Shown here in pieces: positions 1 to 13,851 of a DNA stretch of 64,000 bases. The stretch's first letter is position 1; each line of letters begins with the position of its first letter. The stretch covers positions 124,001 to 188,000 of the forward strand of contig BDIU01000050.1 of the NCBI GenBank assembly GCA_002118135.1. Reading direction: 5' to 3'. Source of the DNA: Trebouxia sp. TZW2008 (Eukaryota; Chlorophyta; Trebouxiophyceae; Trebouxiales; Trebouxiaceae). Under the pieces are notes generated by a model. The model searched no databases. It had not been told where the DNA came from and saw only the letters and a program-made list of their open reading frames with translations. A program made the position numbers and the translations under genes.

Positions 1-218
1 CCATGACCAATTTGCAAGATTGCAAGCTGCCCACTGACATAGCTATGGCTTGTGCCAGCATGTGCAAAGGCATGTTATTGTCACAGCCTTGAATGAAGCC
101 CTGTGAGTCCACCACCTGCTTATGTACCTCTTACATTGCTATCACAGCCTCCACGGTCCCTGGTAGTAGAGGCTCTGCTTGTGATCTTTTGCCTTGGCTG
201 TGATGATTGCTCATGCAG

Positions 219-342
219 GCTATCGTGATGACTCACTTGAGACAGTCAAGCGCACCGAGTAGCAGTACCAGATTCCGCTGGAAGTCGTGTCTTACAAGCA
301 GCTCTATCGATGGACCATGCATGAAATTGTGAAAGAGATTGG
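219..342 (+). repeat. Echo of CTU1 exon 384-580 (5' part), with in-frame TAG
   Basis: A 124-base direct copy of 384-507, including the preceding cag acceptor, about 10 differences by eye. In the exon's frame it has TAG at 260-262 where the real exon has CAG. Similarity stops at 342, with no GT donor there, so it is probably an intronic pseudo-exon. Confidence 0.85.
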
Positions 343-383
343 GACCTGTTACTATTTGTATGTGGCTGTCATGTTTGTTGCAG

Positions 384-3097
384 GCTATCGTGATGACTCA
401 CTTGAGACAGTGAAGCGCAACGAGCAGCAGTACCAGATTCCGCTGGAAGTGGTGTCTTACAAACAGCTGTATGGCTGGACCATGGATGAAATTGTGAAGG
501 AGATTGGCACCAAGAACAACTGCACCTTCTGTGGGGTGTTCAGGCGGCAAGCGCTTGACAGAGGAGCTTTCATGATGAAGGTGAATTACTGCGCATAATA
601 TCGTGCACATAATATTGAACACAGCTTCCGCAAGTGTAGTCATCATACATGCAGGTGTAGCCCAAATACTATCTTGCAAAACCGGCTTGTTTTGCTGATG
701 TATTTACACAGTGTATGACTTAGTTACATAGCCGCACTGGCATGCTGACTTGTGGCTGTGGGCATCGTAGCTCAACAATACCCGCTGCACATCATTGCAG
801 GCATGTGCATCTGATGCACCATACTGTTTCCAAGTTTTGTGCATCACCGCCTCAGCTCAATGTCTGTGTCACTGAATTTTGTGGACCATGGGCACAGTTC
901 TACATCAATGTTCAATGCCTTGCTTCAACGTTTTGTTCGTCAGCAGCCTGTAGAATCTGCTATGTACAGGCCGACAAGGTTGCTACTAGACCAACTATAA
1001 GTTTTGCTGCTGTGTGCAGGCTGACAAGATTGCTACTGGGCACAATGCAGATGACATTGCTGAGACTGTGCTACTCAATATACTGAGAGGGGACTTGCCT
1101 CGCCTGTCAAGATGTGCCTCAATCATCACTGGTAAGCAATCTTGCCCTTATGCTCATAAATGCTAGTATTGTGCTTAATCAGATTAAATGAACCAGGTTT
1201 TCCAGTGTCATGATTCTTTTTGCTATGCTTCTCAAGATGTGCCTCAACCATCGTTGGTAAGAAGAGTTGCCCTCGTACTCACTGACGTTAACAATGTGCC
1301 TATGATGAGCCAGGCTAGATCCTTAGCAGCTGTACTCACATGTGTTCACATTGTAGTGATACACAGAACTTAGCATGGCCCTTGGGCAGAGATGACATGC
1401 ATGTATTGAATGGCTCCGGCATCATAGAAGATCAAAGCGCCCTGAGCTTTGATATTGATGTTGTGCATATTCCAGGTGAGGATGGGGAGCTTCCCAGGGT
1501 GAAGCCTTTCAAGTACACCTACCAAAAAGAAATTGTCATGTATGCTTACTTCAAGAGGCTTGACTACTTCTCCACTGAATGCATTTACGCTCCCTTTGCG
1601 GCTAGAGGGCTGGCCAGAGACTTTGTCAAAGATCTTGAGGTGACAACTTGTTTGTACAATGCTTTGCATCCTGTCTTTCTCAAGGCGTTCAATACTTTGA
1701 CACCTGGGATTCTTGCCTGAGCTTATTGCTTGTGACTGACAGCAGCTGTTCAGCCGCAGCACAGCTCAGTCAGGACATCCTCGGCTGCAGACGGCGGCAG
1801 ACGGCTGCAGATCTAGTCATCGCATGCTGAGACATAGATTGTTGTGTGTCACTGGACATCCACAGACGCTTTGCATGATGGTGCCATGAGCAATGCAAAA
1901 CACCAACAGCCTCACAACTGCTTCTCAAAGTTGCACACCAACACTGACTCTGATGCAGCAGTGCCGCCATAACACATGATGCTGTCGTGCTTGACGTCAT
2001 TGCTCATGCTGCCTGTGCTCAAACATCATTATTCTACACATAAATCCTCAAGCAACCTGAGCATTGCACACAGCAGACACAAGTAACAGGTCAAGCTCCC
2101 CTGCTAGGACCAGTTTTGATTGGTGAGATTGGACCTGTCACCCTTTTGTGGTTTAGCTTGTGCTGCCTTGGTCTGCTTGTAGTGCGCACTAGGAACACAC
2201 TTGGAAATTGCATCAATGCTACTGCTGCAAGACAGCATGTTGTGGCTCAAACCTATGCTTTGCTGTGTGCAGGCAGCAAGGCCAAGGGCCATTGTTGACT
2301 TAATCCATTCAGCAGAGAACTTCAGAATTGACTTGGGCTCAGAGGGCGTTTTGCCGCAGCCCAAGAAGTGTGAACGCTGCGGCTATATTTGCAGTCAGTC
2401 TGTCTGCAAGGCCTGTCAGCTGTTAGAGGGGTTAAACAAAGGCCTGCCTAGCATGGGTATCAGCCGCCCCCAACAAGTGAAGAGCAGGACAGCTTCCAAA
2501 GCAGCTGCAGAGAAGCTGCGCAGTCATGTGACCGCTGCTAATGCGCCACTTGGAGATGGTCAGAAAGCTACAAGGGAGTCAGACCATACAGCAGCAGAAG
2601 ACATTGATGCAGACAGTCATGCTTGCGGCAAGGATGTTTGTCAATGCCCCCGAGTCAGTGGCAAAGGCAGTCAGAGGTTTCAGCATAGTGCCCCTGTCAG
2701 CTTGCAGCATGACGGGAAAGGCAGTGCTGGGGATTGTCAAACAGGCAATGACCAAGTTCAGGAAGTGTATGGCGGCACCCTGATGCAAGCTGCTTGTGAT
2801 GCTGTGTGTGACTGTGCGACGCAGAGTCAGTCTACTGGATGTGCATCCAGTGAGGATTGGAGCATGCCTAGCAACTTTACAGATGCCAATGATGCGCGTG
2901 AAAGCCCAGCAGCCAGCCTTGAACATCATGCTCGGAAAGGGTCGTTAGGGTCTGCACTCACTGATATACATGCAGACTCGCAGATACGATTGCCACTGCG
3001 TGTTCATGGCAAGCTGTATGAAAGCAACTTGCGAGCAGTCGAGGCACACCCTTCTGCTAGGAGACCAGTCCCAGCTGATTTTGGCACCAGCTGGTGA
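384..3097 (+). CDS. CTU1: Cytoplasmic tRNA 2-thiolation protein 1 (CTU1/NCS6), 5' end outside window
   Basis: CTU1 with CTU2 thiolates the wobble uridine (U34) of cytosolic tRNAs for Lys, Glu and Gln. Exons seen: 384-580, 1020-1131, 1476-1639 and 2273-3097; phases agree. Recognisable family blocks in order are [65 protein letters not shown] and a C-terminal zinc finger (CERCGY, then [11 protein letters not shown]). The PP-loop (SGGKDS-type) exon must lie left of the window. The last exon runs about 200 residues past the zinc finger, a low-complexity tail rich in Ser, Ala and Asp that plant and yeast homologues lack as I remember them. It ends in TGA at 3095-3097. Introns 1-3 carry echoes of neighbouring exon edges. 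Family call is secure; the tail is read as coding only because the frame stays open. Confidence 0.9.
967..989 (+). repeat. Short echo of CTU1 exon 1020-1131 acceptor edge
   Basis: caggccgacaaggttgctac at 967 repeats the real acceptor edge at 1017 with two changes. It lies 50 bases upstream of the true acceptor in the same orientation. Confidence 0.65.
1231..1282 (+). repeat. Echo of CTU1 exon 1020-1131 donor edge
   Basis: The last about 25 exon bases plus the gtaag donor and about 20 intron bases (from about 1107) recur at 1231 in the following intron. The echo keeps a good donor sequence. Confidence 0.75.
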
Positions 3098-3863
3098 TGT
3101 TGTTGCCATTTTGTTGCCCTCGCTTCAATTGATGTGGATGTTTGGCAGATTGCTTCCCCGCTCTCTTTCAAAAATGCATGCTCGCCCAAGCTTTCTGCTA
3201 GCACCAAGACTCACACTGCTAGCGCTGTGAAACTCCCTGCAGCTGTCTTAGGCTTTGTTTTGATGCATTTCATCAAATGCATCACTGTGATTGCCCGAAG
3301 ATGCAGTATGTCATGTACCAGGCAATACTAATAGTATGCTGCTGTTTGCACACCAAGGATGTCACATGCAGAGCTTGCATTTGGACATTGATGGGGTCAG
3401 CGTCAACACCTTTGATTATGTGATGACATTCTGCCACAAGCAGAATTGGCTGTAGCGTTTCATGTAGAAACAGCCATGCGTCAGCGTTCGATGTGCACAG
3501 GCTTTGTTGCCTGACCAGCCGCTCTGCAGGACTGAGACGATGTGTCGTGCTTTGGACAGATTTTGCTTCCTGCGAAGTGCAACATTTACAATGCCTGGTA
3601 TGCATGCAGGTGCAATCAGTGTAATACAATCACATGCCGAACACGAGCAGTTACCCTACTGACATGTTGATTACCAAAAAAAAGCCTAATGTAGCCTTTA
3701 TGCCCTTGCCACCTGTTGAAAGTTACACTGAATAATGCTTTGCATTGCAAGCATGCCTTGCACTGCTGACCATACCGGCCTACAGACTAAACAGCACTCC
3801 AAGCAGAACAGGCTTGCAGAACACTTGCTTTTGACGCACTGAAAACAGCAGCCTGCACAATAT
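3098..3863. other. Intergenic, between convergent CTU1 and actin
   Basis: Holds the 3' ends of two convergent genes. No exon, RNA gene or repeat was recognised. An A-run (aaaaaaa) occurs near 3676. Confidence 0.6.
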
Positions 3864-5925
<2,062 letters not shown>

Positions 5926-5953
5926 TTAAAAGTAGACTCACTCTCTTACAAAA

Positions 5954-6575
5954 TCACTTGCTCTGCTTCAACTGAGCGACAATTGCTTCGAGGTTGTTGA
6001 CCCTTTGCTCAAGGCCTTTGTCGTATCCCTCAGCCTGCATTGAAGAACGAGACGTCCGTTGAAACAAATCAGATTTGTGCTGCTACGCTTCTGGTTATGC
6101 GGACTGCAAGCAGGTAAAATGACGTACAGCAGAAGCTGACCTAACCGCACCCGCCGAGACAAGCAGCAGAAACACGGCAATCTTTCAATACGTTTTCCTC
6201 AGAGATTGTACCGAGATGCTTTGCTGTCTTTGTCAGACTAACGCTACGGTACAAAAGTGTCAAGCTCTAGCGTTCAAACTGCACTCGCGCGGAGACATAG
6301 TTGCAATCAACGTTCAAACTAGATCAACATTCTTCGGGAAGCCCGGAGTGCGAAATGGCTAGCCAACGGATCACTGCTAGAAATCAAAGAGAGTGCATGC
6401 GCATAGACAGGGCTGCCTGAGCCTGCGTGCCTGAAGTTGTGATGGTAGAAGATCGTACCTGAGCAGAAAGCAGCTCGTGAGACCTTTGGATGTCCTGTCG
6501 GATCTGGTACAGAGAGTATGTGCCTGCAACAGCAACTCCAGCAAGGAAAGAGGAGAGACGGATGCGCAATAGCAT
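5954..6575 (-). CDS. Small membrane-anchored coiled-coil protein, 65 residues, two exons
   Basis: Exon 1 is 6575-6459 and exon 2 is 6034-5954, joined in phase by a GT..TGCAG intron. The N-terminus has a hydrophobic stretch (about residues 7-23, rich in Leu, Ala, Val and Gly) and the rest is a charged heptad-like helix ending EAIVAQLKQSK. An in-frame upstream ATG at 6686 would add 37 residues; I chose the shorter start because the longer N-terminus looks non-coding. I do not recognise the family. It resembles small single-pass mitochondrial membrane proteins, which is only an impression. It is head-to-head with GTF3C5. Confidence 0.6.
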
Positions 6576-6893
6576 GTTCAGCACAAAGCCATACTTGATT
6601 TTGAGTGGACACCGCTGATAGTTTGTTGCTTGTCTCTCCACGCTTGCTGAACATAAAGTACTAGCCGCAAAGGCGTTAATGATCAATCAATCACTTTTCA
6701 TGGCGCCAGGCAGTCAGACGGAGCAAGCACAGCAGGGCGCGCGGACCCTTTCATCGAAGTGGTGCTGCGTATGCAAACGCGGTCGGACTTCGCACTCGCC
6801 TGCAAGGTGTTGAAAACGCGCTGCAATCCGGTAGGGACTGTGCGGGACACGACGTTCAAGGGCGCCTTACTATTCTTCGACCGTAAACGCGAC
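6576..6893. promoter_or_regulatory. Shared upstream region between divergent genes
   Basis: About 318 bases separate the start codons of the small membrane protein (-) and GTF3C5 (+), so a bidirectional promoter is likely. No clear TATA box was seen. Part of it may be 5' coding if GTF3C5 starts at the in-frame ATG 6771. Confidence 0.4.
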
Positions 6894-9800
6894 ATGTCGA
6901 TCGAACAACAGCTGTCAGACAGAACAGCGTTTCTTGTCGAATATCCCGGCTACGTGCGCAGTGTCTCAGCAGCAGTTGGCACGTTTGGGGGCATTGACGC
7001 TGTGACAACGGCTGCGAACAGCGACAGCAGCGTTCTGCAGCTACGTTTTCGGCCCGATGATCCCTACTCACACCCTCTGTATGCTGAACGGCACTCGACC
7101 AAGGGGCTGCTGCTCAAGATTGCTCGCAAAGTCGCTGATCCCTCAGAAGCCAGCGTCAAAGCAGAAGTGCTAGCGTGCGTTCATAGCAAGTTCACCTTCT
7201 CCGGCATGGCTGACTACCAGTACTTGCCATCAGATACGAGCAGCAATCAAGCAGCATCTTCCATTTCAGCTGGCCCTTATGGAGAAGAGATGCTACCGCT
7301 GCTATGCATTCCGCCTTTGTTCACCAAGACTGATGTGCCACTGGATTATGCTTTCAAAAACTTCAGAGCATCTGACAGACCCGGTAATCAACCCTCGGTT
7401 CATGTTCTGCGACTTGGCTTGTAATCTGTGTGACATCCTGATAGCACTGCATGTCTGTGTTACAGCCAGCAGCAAAGTGAAGCAGCCACCCTGGATGATA
7501 CCTTACACAGCTGCTGCAGTCCCTCAAGGTGCTGCAGATCAAGGTGGGACTGCTGTCCCCCTTGGTGATCACTGCATCCATAACGTAGCAATGCTCACAT
7601 TACAGAGTCAGTGCTTGCATGTCATTTGGTGTGATGACAGCCAACATGTATGCAGTCTTTGGAATTTGTATGTGTGCATGTGGCAGAGATTGGTCTTCTG
7701 GTCTTCTGCAAGCACTACCCAGATCTGCCTTGCATTCTTGCACACAGCACGACATGATCAATCAGCTAACCAATGTGCCGTCACCAACATCATGGCAATG
7801 TCCACATGACCATTACCATCAAACCAATACGTGCTGCCAGAAGTGGACAGCTGCTGCCCAACAGGTTGAAGCCTTTGCTGCTGCACCGCTTGCTGCTGCT
7901 AGCTCTGCATCTGCTGCCAATCAGCTGAGAACCAGAATATAATGTTGCGCAAGATTGATGCTATCGTCCTTTGGCACACGCAAATCAATTTGCAGCAATG
8001 GAAATGATAAACAACAATAATACCCATATTGCCACAGCGCTGTAAAACTTATTATGGGCAAAGTCTAACTATGCCACCGTATGCTCAGGGGCAATTGGGG
8101 AACAGGAGACACGGAAGGCTATTCAGTCGCTCCTCAGCTCTAGGCCAATTTGGACCCAGGCTTTCCTTGCGCACCAAATGCCCCAGTCATCTCAAGCTGA
8201 TCTGGAGCCTCACTTGCAGAAGCTATGCTACCAATTCAAGGATGGTACACTCCAGCGCCAGGAACCTGTGATGTTAGGCCTCATTGCATTGCACTGCAAT
8301 CCCAAGCACAGCCTTGTAAAAAGGATTAGTCAGGGTCAATGCCTTGTGTCTGCTTTCTACTGTTGCATTGAGGATGCACAATGCATGTTTAATATATTTA
8401 AACGCAGACCGTAAGTTGGCCAGCACTGCAAGTTTTTTAGCAACAAGCTTGACTCCCACGCCAGCCGTACATATCTGCAACTTACTCTTCTGTGGCAAAG
8501 GACAGGTCCAAACAACAGACCTGACTAACACCTGATTTAAGATTAAGGTTTCACTTGGCTGTGGGTTTGCAGGGCCCTGGAAAGGGACGTGGGTACAAAG
8601 GGGCTATGACCCTAGACAAGACTCTAGCAATTTCAATTACCAGACACTGCAGTACGACCTACCACAAAACTGGTATGCATGCTTGCCCACATAGACGTCA
8701 TGCTGTCTGCCATCTCCCAAATCATCTTGCAGTTCCTCTGGGCCAACTTGTCTCAGCATGTGAAGCAGTTGAGTTCTAGTAGAAGCAGTGAGCCTGTACT
8801 TGGGTCAGATGCTGGGAAATGCTGCACAATTGTGCATTTTGAAACTGCAATTTCTAACAAATTGTTTCATACAGTGCAGCCTAGATTTGGCAGCACGCAA
8901 GTCAAAAAGTGAAAGTGTTATCTCTGACTCAGTATGCAAATGACGCCTGTTGAAAGCAAAGCTTGCAGGAATGCGTGATCATGGCATAGCTGTATATCAC
9001 AATGACCTGCTTCTGGAGTATCAGAAATTTTTGCAATCAAATTTTTCCATGCTTCAACAGCAGTTCATTGTGTTGTACAGCTGTGCTATGATGCTGCATT
9101 CTCCCCGCAATTTTCTGTGTTGACTTGCGTTATTTGCATGCGACACAAGCCTGCCTGGCAAGACAGGACTCGGGACACACACCCCCAGCACATGTGCTTG
9201 AATGTGATGATTGTTGTTGTCATTACACAGACTGTTACATCTGCAGGTATGAGAAGACAGCAAACAAGCAAGCTACTGCAAGTGTACCTTCTGAGAATGG
9301 TCAACACCAATTGCATGTCACGGACCAACCAAACAATGCGGCATCTACGTTTGACCAGCTGCACAGGTACAAGAATTTCATGAGTAAACATCTGCTCAAC
9401 ACCAGATGCCCTGAAAATCATGTCACTTCGTGGCAGTATTTGCTGGTGTCTGTGTTGTGGGAGAATCCTCTACTCATGTCTTCATGACATCACCACACTG
9501 TGACTCAGAATTTCTTTCTATTGGCAAGCTCTGACATGAAGTTATGCGTTTGTGGGGTACCGTTGACAAGTGTGGTCTTGTTTATCATGTGCAGTAGATT
9601 GTGAAAATCCATTTCCCTTGGCTGCCTAACCTGTGTGCTCAGCTGACAGTATGTGTCATAAGGAAGCACAACAAAAGCAATTGTAGCATTCTAAGGTCAC
9701 CCTTTTCTACGCAAGACCAAGACAAACATGCTGCAGAGTGAGCATTGCTTTCAGCAAGTCTGCTTTGCTTTGTAGGCGATCTTGAAGCAGATTCTAGAAA

Positions 9801-10475
9801 CTGCACTGATGAGCAAGCTTTGGAAATTTGCCAAAATCACATGTTGTAGCAAGTCTGCTTTATATGCCAGCACTTGCTGAACCTGTTGTGTTTGCAGATT
9901 TGAGGCTCTGCCAACCTCCCAATCAACGACCTTTCAGGTGTGTGATTTGAATCATCCGGAAATGCGACAGATGGTGTCAGGGCTCGTTCTTGCCTCTGAG
10001 TGCAATAGCAAATCAGGTGAGCTGCAGCATGTCTTCGCCACTTGCTGGGAACAGATGGGCAGATGCTGCTATGCCAATGCAGCAGCGAGTGCTTTGATGC
10101 TACATGCAAGCCATGTGCGCTGCTGCAAATTCCCACCAATGATGGCAACACCGAGCATGGATGCTGCTAACAATATAATGTATAGCAAAGCAAAGGTTGG
10201 TGTTCATGGCACATTGTGCTGCTGACTGGGAGCCAATATGCTGATGTGTAGCACACAGCCTCTGTTGCCATGGCGCTACCTGTCAATGCAATGGCTCAGC
10301 CATCACTTGGTCCAGTCCTGTTTGCTTGTGTGGCACTGGCGCAATTCCTGCTGTGCTGTCAATTGTGCAAATGCCCAGTGAGCTGCCCATTTGCATTGCA
10401 GGCTGGCTGCTGCCGGCAGACTGGGATAAGATACTGGCATTGGTACAAGAGCTGTTTAGCAGACATATGGCTTGA
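6894..10475 (+). CDS. GTF3C5: General transcription factor 3C polypeptide 5 (TFIIIC subunit)
   Basis: TFIIIC recognises the internal promoters of tRNA genes for RNA polymerase III. Exons: 6894-7383, 7466-7528, 8089-8244, 8573-8672, 9247-9366, 9898-10016, 10402-10475; every junction keeps phase. Family blocks: VEYPGYVRSVSAAVGTFGG, LQLRFRPDDPYSHPLYA, PPLFTKTDVPLDYAF, SSRPIWTQ, KLCYQFKDGPWKGTW, QRGYDPR, then FEALPTSQSTTFQVCDLNHP near the C-terminus. It ends in TGA. The start at 6894 is chosen because the family usually begins just before the VEYPG motif; an in-frame ATG at 6771 would add 41 residues. Predicted length is about 370 residues, shorter than animal GTF3C5. The small exon 7466-7528 is the least certain. 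Confidence 0.85.
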
Positions 10476-11143
10476 CAAGCTATTGCACTGACAGGCAGTG
10501 CAATAGTAGCAGAGGCTGTCATATGGCTTGACTTGTTTCTCCCAAAATTATTTGGCAGAGTATGAAAGTATCAATACAAGACATTGTACACCTGTTGTGA
10601 TGCAGTATAGTGAGGGTAAGCTGCCCTGCATTTTCGCTCTCTGTACATGTCGTTGAACTGCAAAGCCTGAACGTCACTCTTGCACTGCAATCCCGCAGTT
10701 GACAGCTTCAAGCTTGCTGCTGCCAAAGAGTTGTGATCACTCGCAATTGCGTGCTCCCAGCAACTTTGACTCAACAACGTTGCCTCTGAAATGCAACAGA
10801 TTGTGTTTCGCGCGGACTTGTTGAATCTCCTCGTGGCTGCTGTCTCTGAAAGATCTGGCCTTGCACGTACAACTGTGCAACAATGATTGGCTTGCCAACA
10901 AGGGATTCACGCATTGTTTGTGTAGCAGCCAGTGCATGAGAGGGAGGGCGGTTACACGCTGCATGCATGACAACATGATAACAACGCTTGAAGAGCGCAA
11001 TCGAGCGTTAAAATGATGCGCACGCTGCCTGGACCGTATTTGAGCACTCCCGGCCACATCTCAAAGCTCAAGGAACATTGTCTAAGACCCCGGACAACAC
11101 ACGAATTTGCTGTGAGACCCTGCACGTCACAGCTTGAGCGCCT
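10476..11143. other. Intergenic, GTF3C5 to COQ7-like
   Basis: Should hold the GTF3C5 3' UTR and COQ7-like promoter. No further gene or repeat was recognised. Confidence 0.5.
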
Positions 11144-13851
11144 ATGCTTTCCATGCTACAGCATGGCAGGGTATGTAGCTCGTTACACCTAGTTCAGTCG
11201 GAACTCAAGCAGTGCTCAAGCTTTCAGCTGCGTAATCTGAGAGTACCATATTTTCAGCCAGACGACAGCAGTCCGCTTCTAGACAATTCAAAGCAAGCTC
11301 AAGATCGCTGCATACACCAGGTGATGCGGGGTGATCGACGTTGACGCTCGCGGCATTAGGGCCTTCGGCAGTGTTCTCATGCTCCTGATCACTGCAGCAA
11401 ACCCGAGCGTTGGCCAGCTCTCTTGCCTTTGATCCAAGCTCTGGCGACAGCGTTCTGACCTCAGTCCAAAATCAAGCAGCAGCAGGCCCAACTTCTCAGA
11501 CAATACCTACCTTTGGCTCAACACGTCTGGAGTTGGACCCCAGTTCACATAGCAACCCTTTGGAGTCAGACAACAATGCATCCACATCAGGCAGCAACGA
11601 CGCTTTCACGCCCAGAACGGAAGATACCAAGCTAGTCAGCAGCATGCTCAGAGCAGATCTTGTGGCTGAGGTAACATTTGGCTCGCCTTCTCTGCTTGCA
11701 ATGCAGGAATGAAAGCCTCTGCAAACATGTTTGACAGCATCCTGTGTTTGCAGATGACAGCTGTTGGCTTGTTCAAGGGTCGCAGGCTTGTCACGCCAGG
11801 CAACACACCAGACCTTGATTTCTTCAAGGTACCGTCCTTGCATACCACCTTGGCTTAGGCAAAAATGGCAAAGACGCACATGCTGGAAAAAGGCCACGCA
11901 AAAATACAGCACCCCCCAGATGAAGCTGCAAAATTTCATATTGTTAGGCCAAGTGCATGCAGAGTTGCTTATGCTGTCAGCGTCCATGAGATTAGCTTGC
12001 ATGCATGACGTTGATTGCCTCAGCTGCAGACATCAAGCATTTGTTGTCTGAGCACTTTTGGCACGCCATTGCTGCGCTGCAGGATCAGGAGAAAGGCCGT
12101 CTTCAAGAGACGACAGACCAAAACCAGTCAGTCTGTTGCACTGCAGCATACTGCACAAACAACAGGAAGGGCATCCAAAGCATTTGTGATGTAAGAAAAT
12201 CTGTCTGTTGCGCTGCAGGATCAGGAGAAGGGCCATTTGCAGCAGCTACAGTCTCTCATGCCCAGCTATAGGGCTCGGCCCTCCCTCTTGGGTCCTGTAG
12301 CAGCTGCTGCTGGCTTGTCACTAGGCGCTGCTGCAGGATTGCTGCCAACCAAGCTCTCCCATGCTATCACAGGTGAGTTTTCCATGCTCTTTATGAACCG
12401 CCATTTGCAATCCAATAGAGCGGTTGACTTTTCAGGCTTGCACGCTCAAGCAGTATAACAGATGCCAGCAGTAAAGATGACCACTCATCTTCTGCATCAT
12501 TCAACTGCGACTAGGCATTGCTGCAGCTGAGATGTCGCCAAGGGGTGGTTGCAGGATTGCTGCCAACCAAGATCTCTCATTGTATCACATGTAAGCTCCC
12601 CATGCTCTCTGTAAACCGCCATTTGGAACTCAGCAGAGCGCTTGACTTTTCTGGCAACTGCATCTTCAAGCAGTATAGCTGACACGAGCAGCAAAGTTGC
12701 GCACTCGTCTTCTGCATGCATCGTTCAACTGCAACTAGCAATTGCTGCAGCTGGCTTGTCACTAAGGGCTGCTGCAGGACTGCTGCTCACTAAAGCCTCC
12801 CATGCCATCACAGGTGAGCCCTCACCCTGTGCGTTCATTGTCAAGCTGTCACTCAGCATCACCATTGCATCATCAATCACTGTGATGCCACTACAAGAGG
12901 CTACTCACCCACAGCGTGCATCATCAAACTGTGACTAGGCATTGCTGCTGCTGGGTTGCAATCTTGCTGCACTGCGATTGCTGCCAGCTAAGCTCTCTCA
13001 TGCCATCATGGGCGGATGCAAGCATAGGATGACTAAGAATGGCTGTCCTCACTGCAATTGACTGCCTTCTTGAACACTTGACTGGGCATGAAGGCTGTGC
13101 CAAAACAAGATTTGATCCGATCAATGCAGAACTCCTGTGAGTTGGTGGTTTAGGTGTGACTCATGAAACAATACAGTGAGCAACTGAGGGAGCTACAAGA
13201 AGCATAAATGACGATGAAAGAACCGCTGAGGGTGCATGTACAGCAATCAATGCAGAAGAAGTGCAGTGCACTGCAGTGATGATACAGGTGCAACTCAGGA
13301 GGCTCTGACTGAGCAGTTCAACGACCAACTGCGGGAGTTACGGGAAGCTGGCCTGGCTGAGCAGGCAGAAGAGGTGCGGGAGGCGCTGAGAGCGCTCAGG
13401 GACGAGGAGCGAGCGCCTGAGTCCTCAGTCAAGGTCTGAGTCATGATCATCGCGTCACTCAGTTCCCATCTGATATCCACAGTTCATGCTTGATTTCAGC
13501 TTGAACATTGAATCACATTTTCAGTAGACATCTATGCCTGAAGGCAGCCTACTGGGCGACGTCCATTTGCCATAAACACTGTCTTCCATGCAGTCACTTT
13601 GCACCAACCACCAGCCAAACAGAACCACGTAGCTTGCATGAATGTGCCAAGGCAAACTGACTGAACCAACCTCTTGCCTATTGTTGTGCAGCAGTTGAGC
13701 CAACAATATCCTCACCACGTGACATTGCTGTGTACAGGTGCCAGACATCATGTCCCTCCAGAGACCTCAAGACTTGACAGTTGAGGAAGGCGTGGCGGCT
13801 GTGCTCAAATTTGGTCTTGGCAAGCTGTTCAGCCTTGCATCAAAGGTCTGA
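11144..13851 (+). CDS. COQ7: COQ7-like (demethoxyubiquinone hydroxylase family) protein with altered metal ligands
   Basis: COQ7 is a ferritin-like di-iron hydroxylase of mitochondrial ubiquinone synthesis. Exons: 11144-11320, 11398-11670, 11754-11828, about 12030 to 12120, about 12215 to 12372, 13288-13433, 13738-13851. Family echoes: LRADLVAE in place of LRVDHAGE; DQEKGHLQQLQSLM, keeping the E-x-x-H pair; a glycine/alanine-rich helix (AAAAGLSLGAAAGLL); EALTEQFNDQLREL; and LRDEERAPE where COQ7 has DEELEHHD, so the last E-x-x-H loses its histidine. Exon 1 could encode a targeting peptide. The exon 3/4 junction is out of phase by one base, and the exon 4/5 boundary is blurred by a duplicated 30-base segment. 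It could be a diverged paralogue or a decaying gene. Confidence 0.6.
12373..13020 (+). repeat. Three tandem exon-plus-intron echoes in COQ7-like gene
   Basis: The last about 85 bases of exon 5 (12288-12372) with the gtgag donor recur at about 12505-12592, 12727-12813 and 12932-13015. The intron stretch after the donor is also copied (12378-12505 against 12595-12727), so the unit is about 215 bases. Copies have lost reading frame in places; the second keeps a perfect donor. Confidence 0.85.
13145..13240 (+). repeat. Degenerate echo of COQ7-like exon 6 acceptor edge
   Basis: The stretch from about 13150 follows exon 6 (13288 onward) with gaps: tag/cag acceptor, then sequence like the part encoding EQFNDQLRELREAG, interrupted by stop codons. 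Visible similarity is weaker than in other echoes. Confidence 0.5.
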
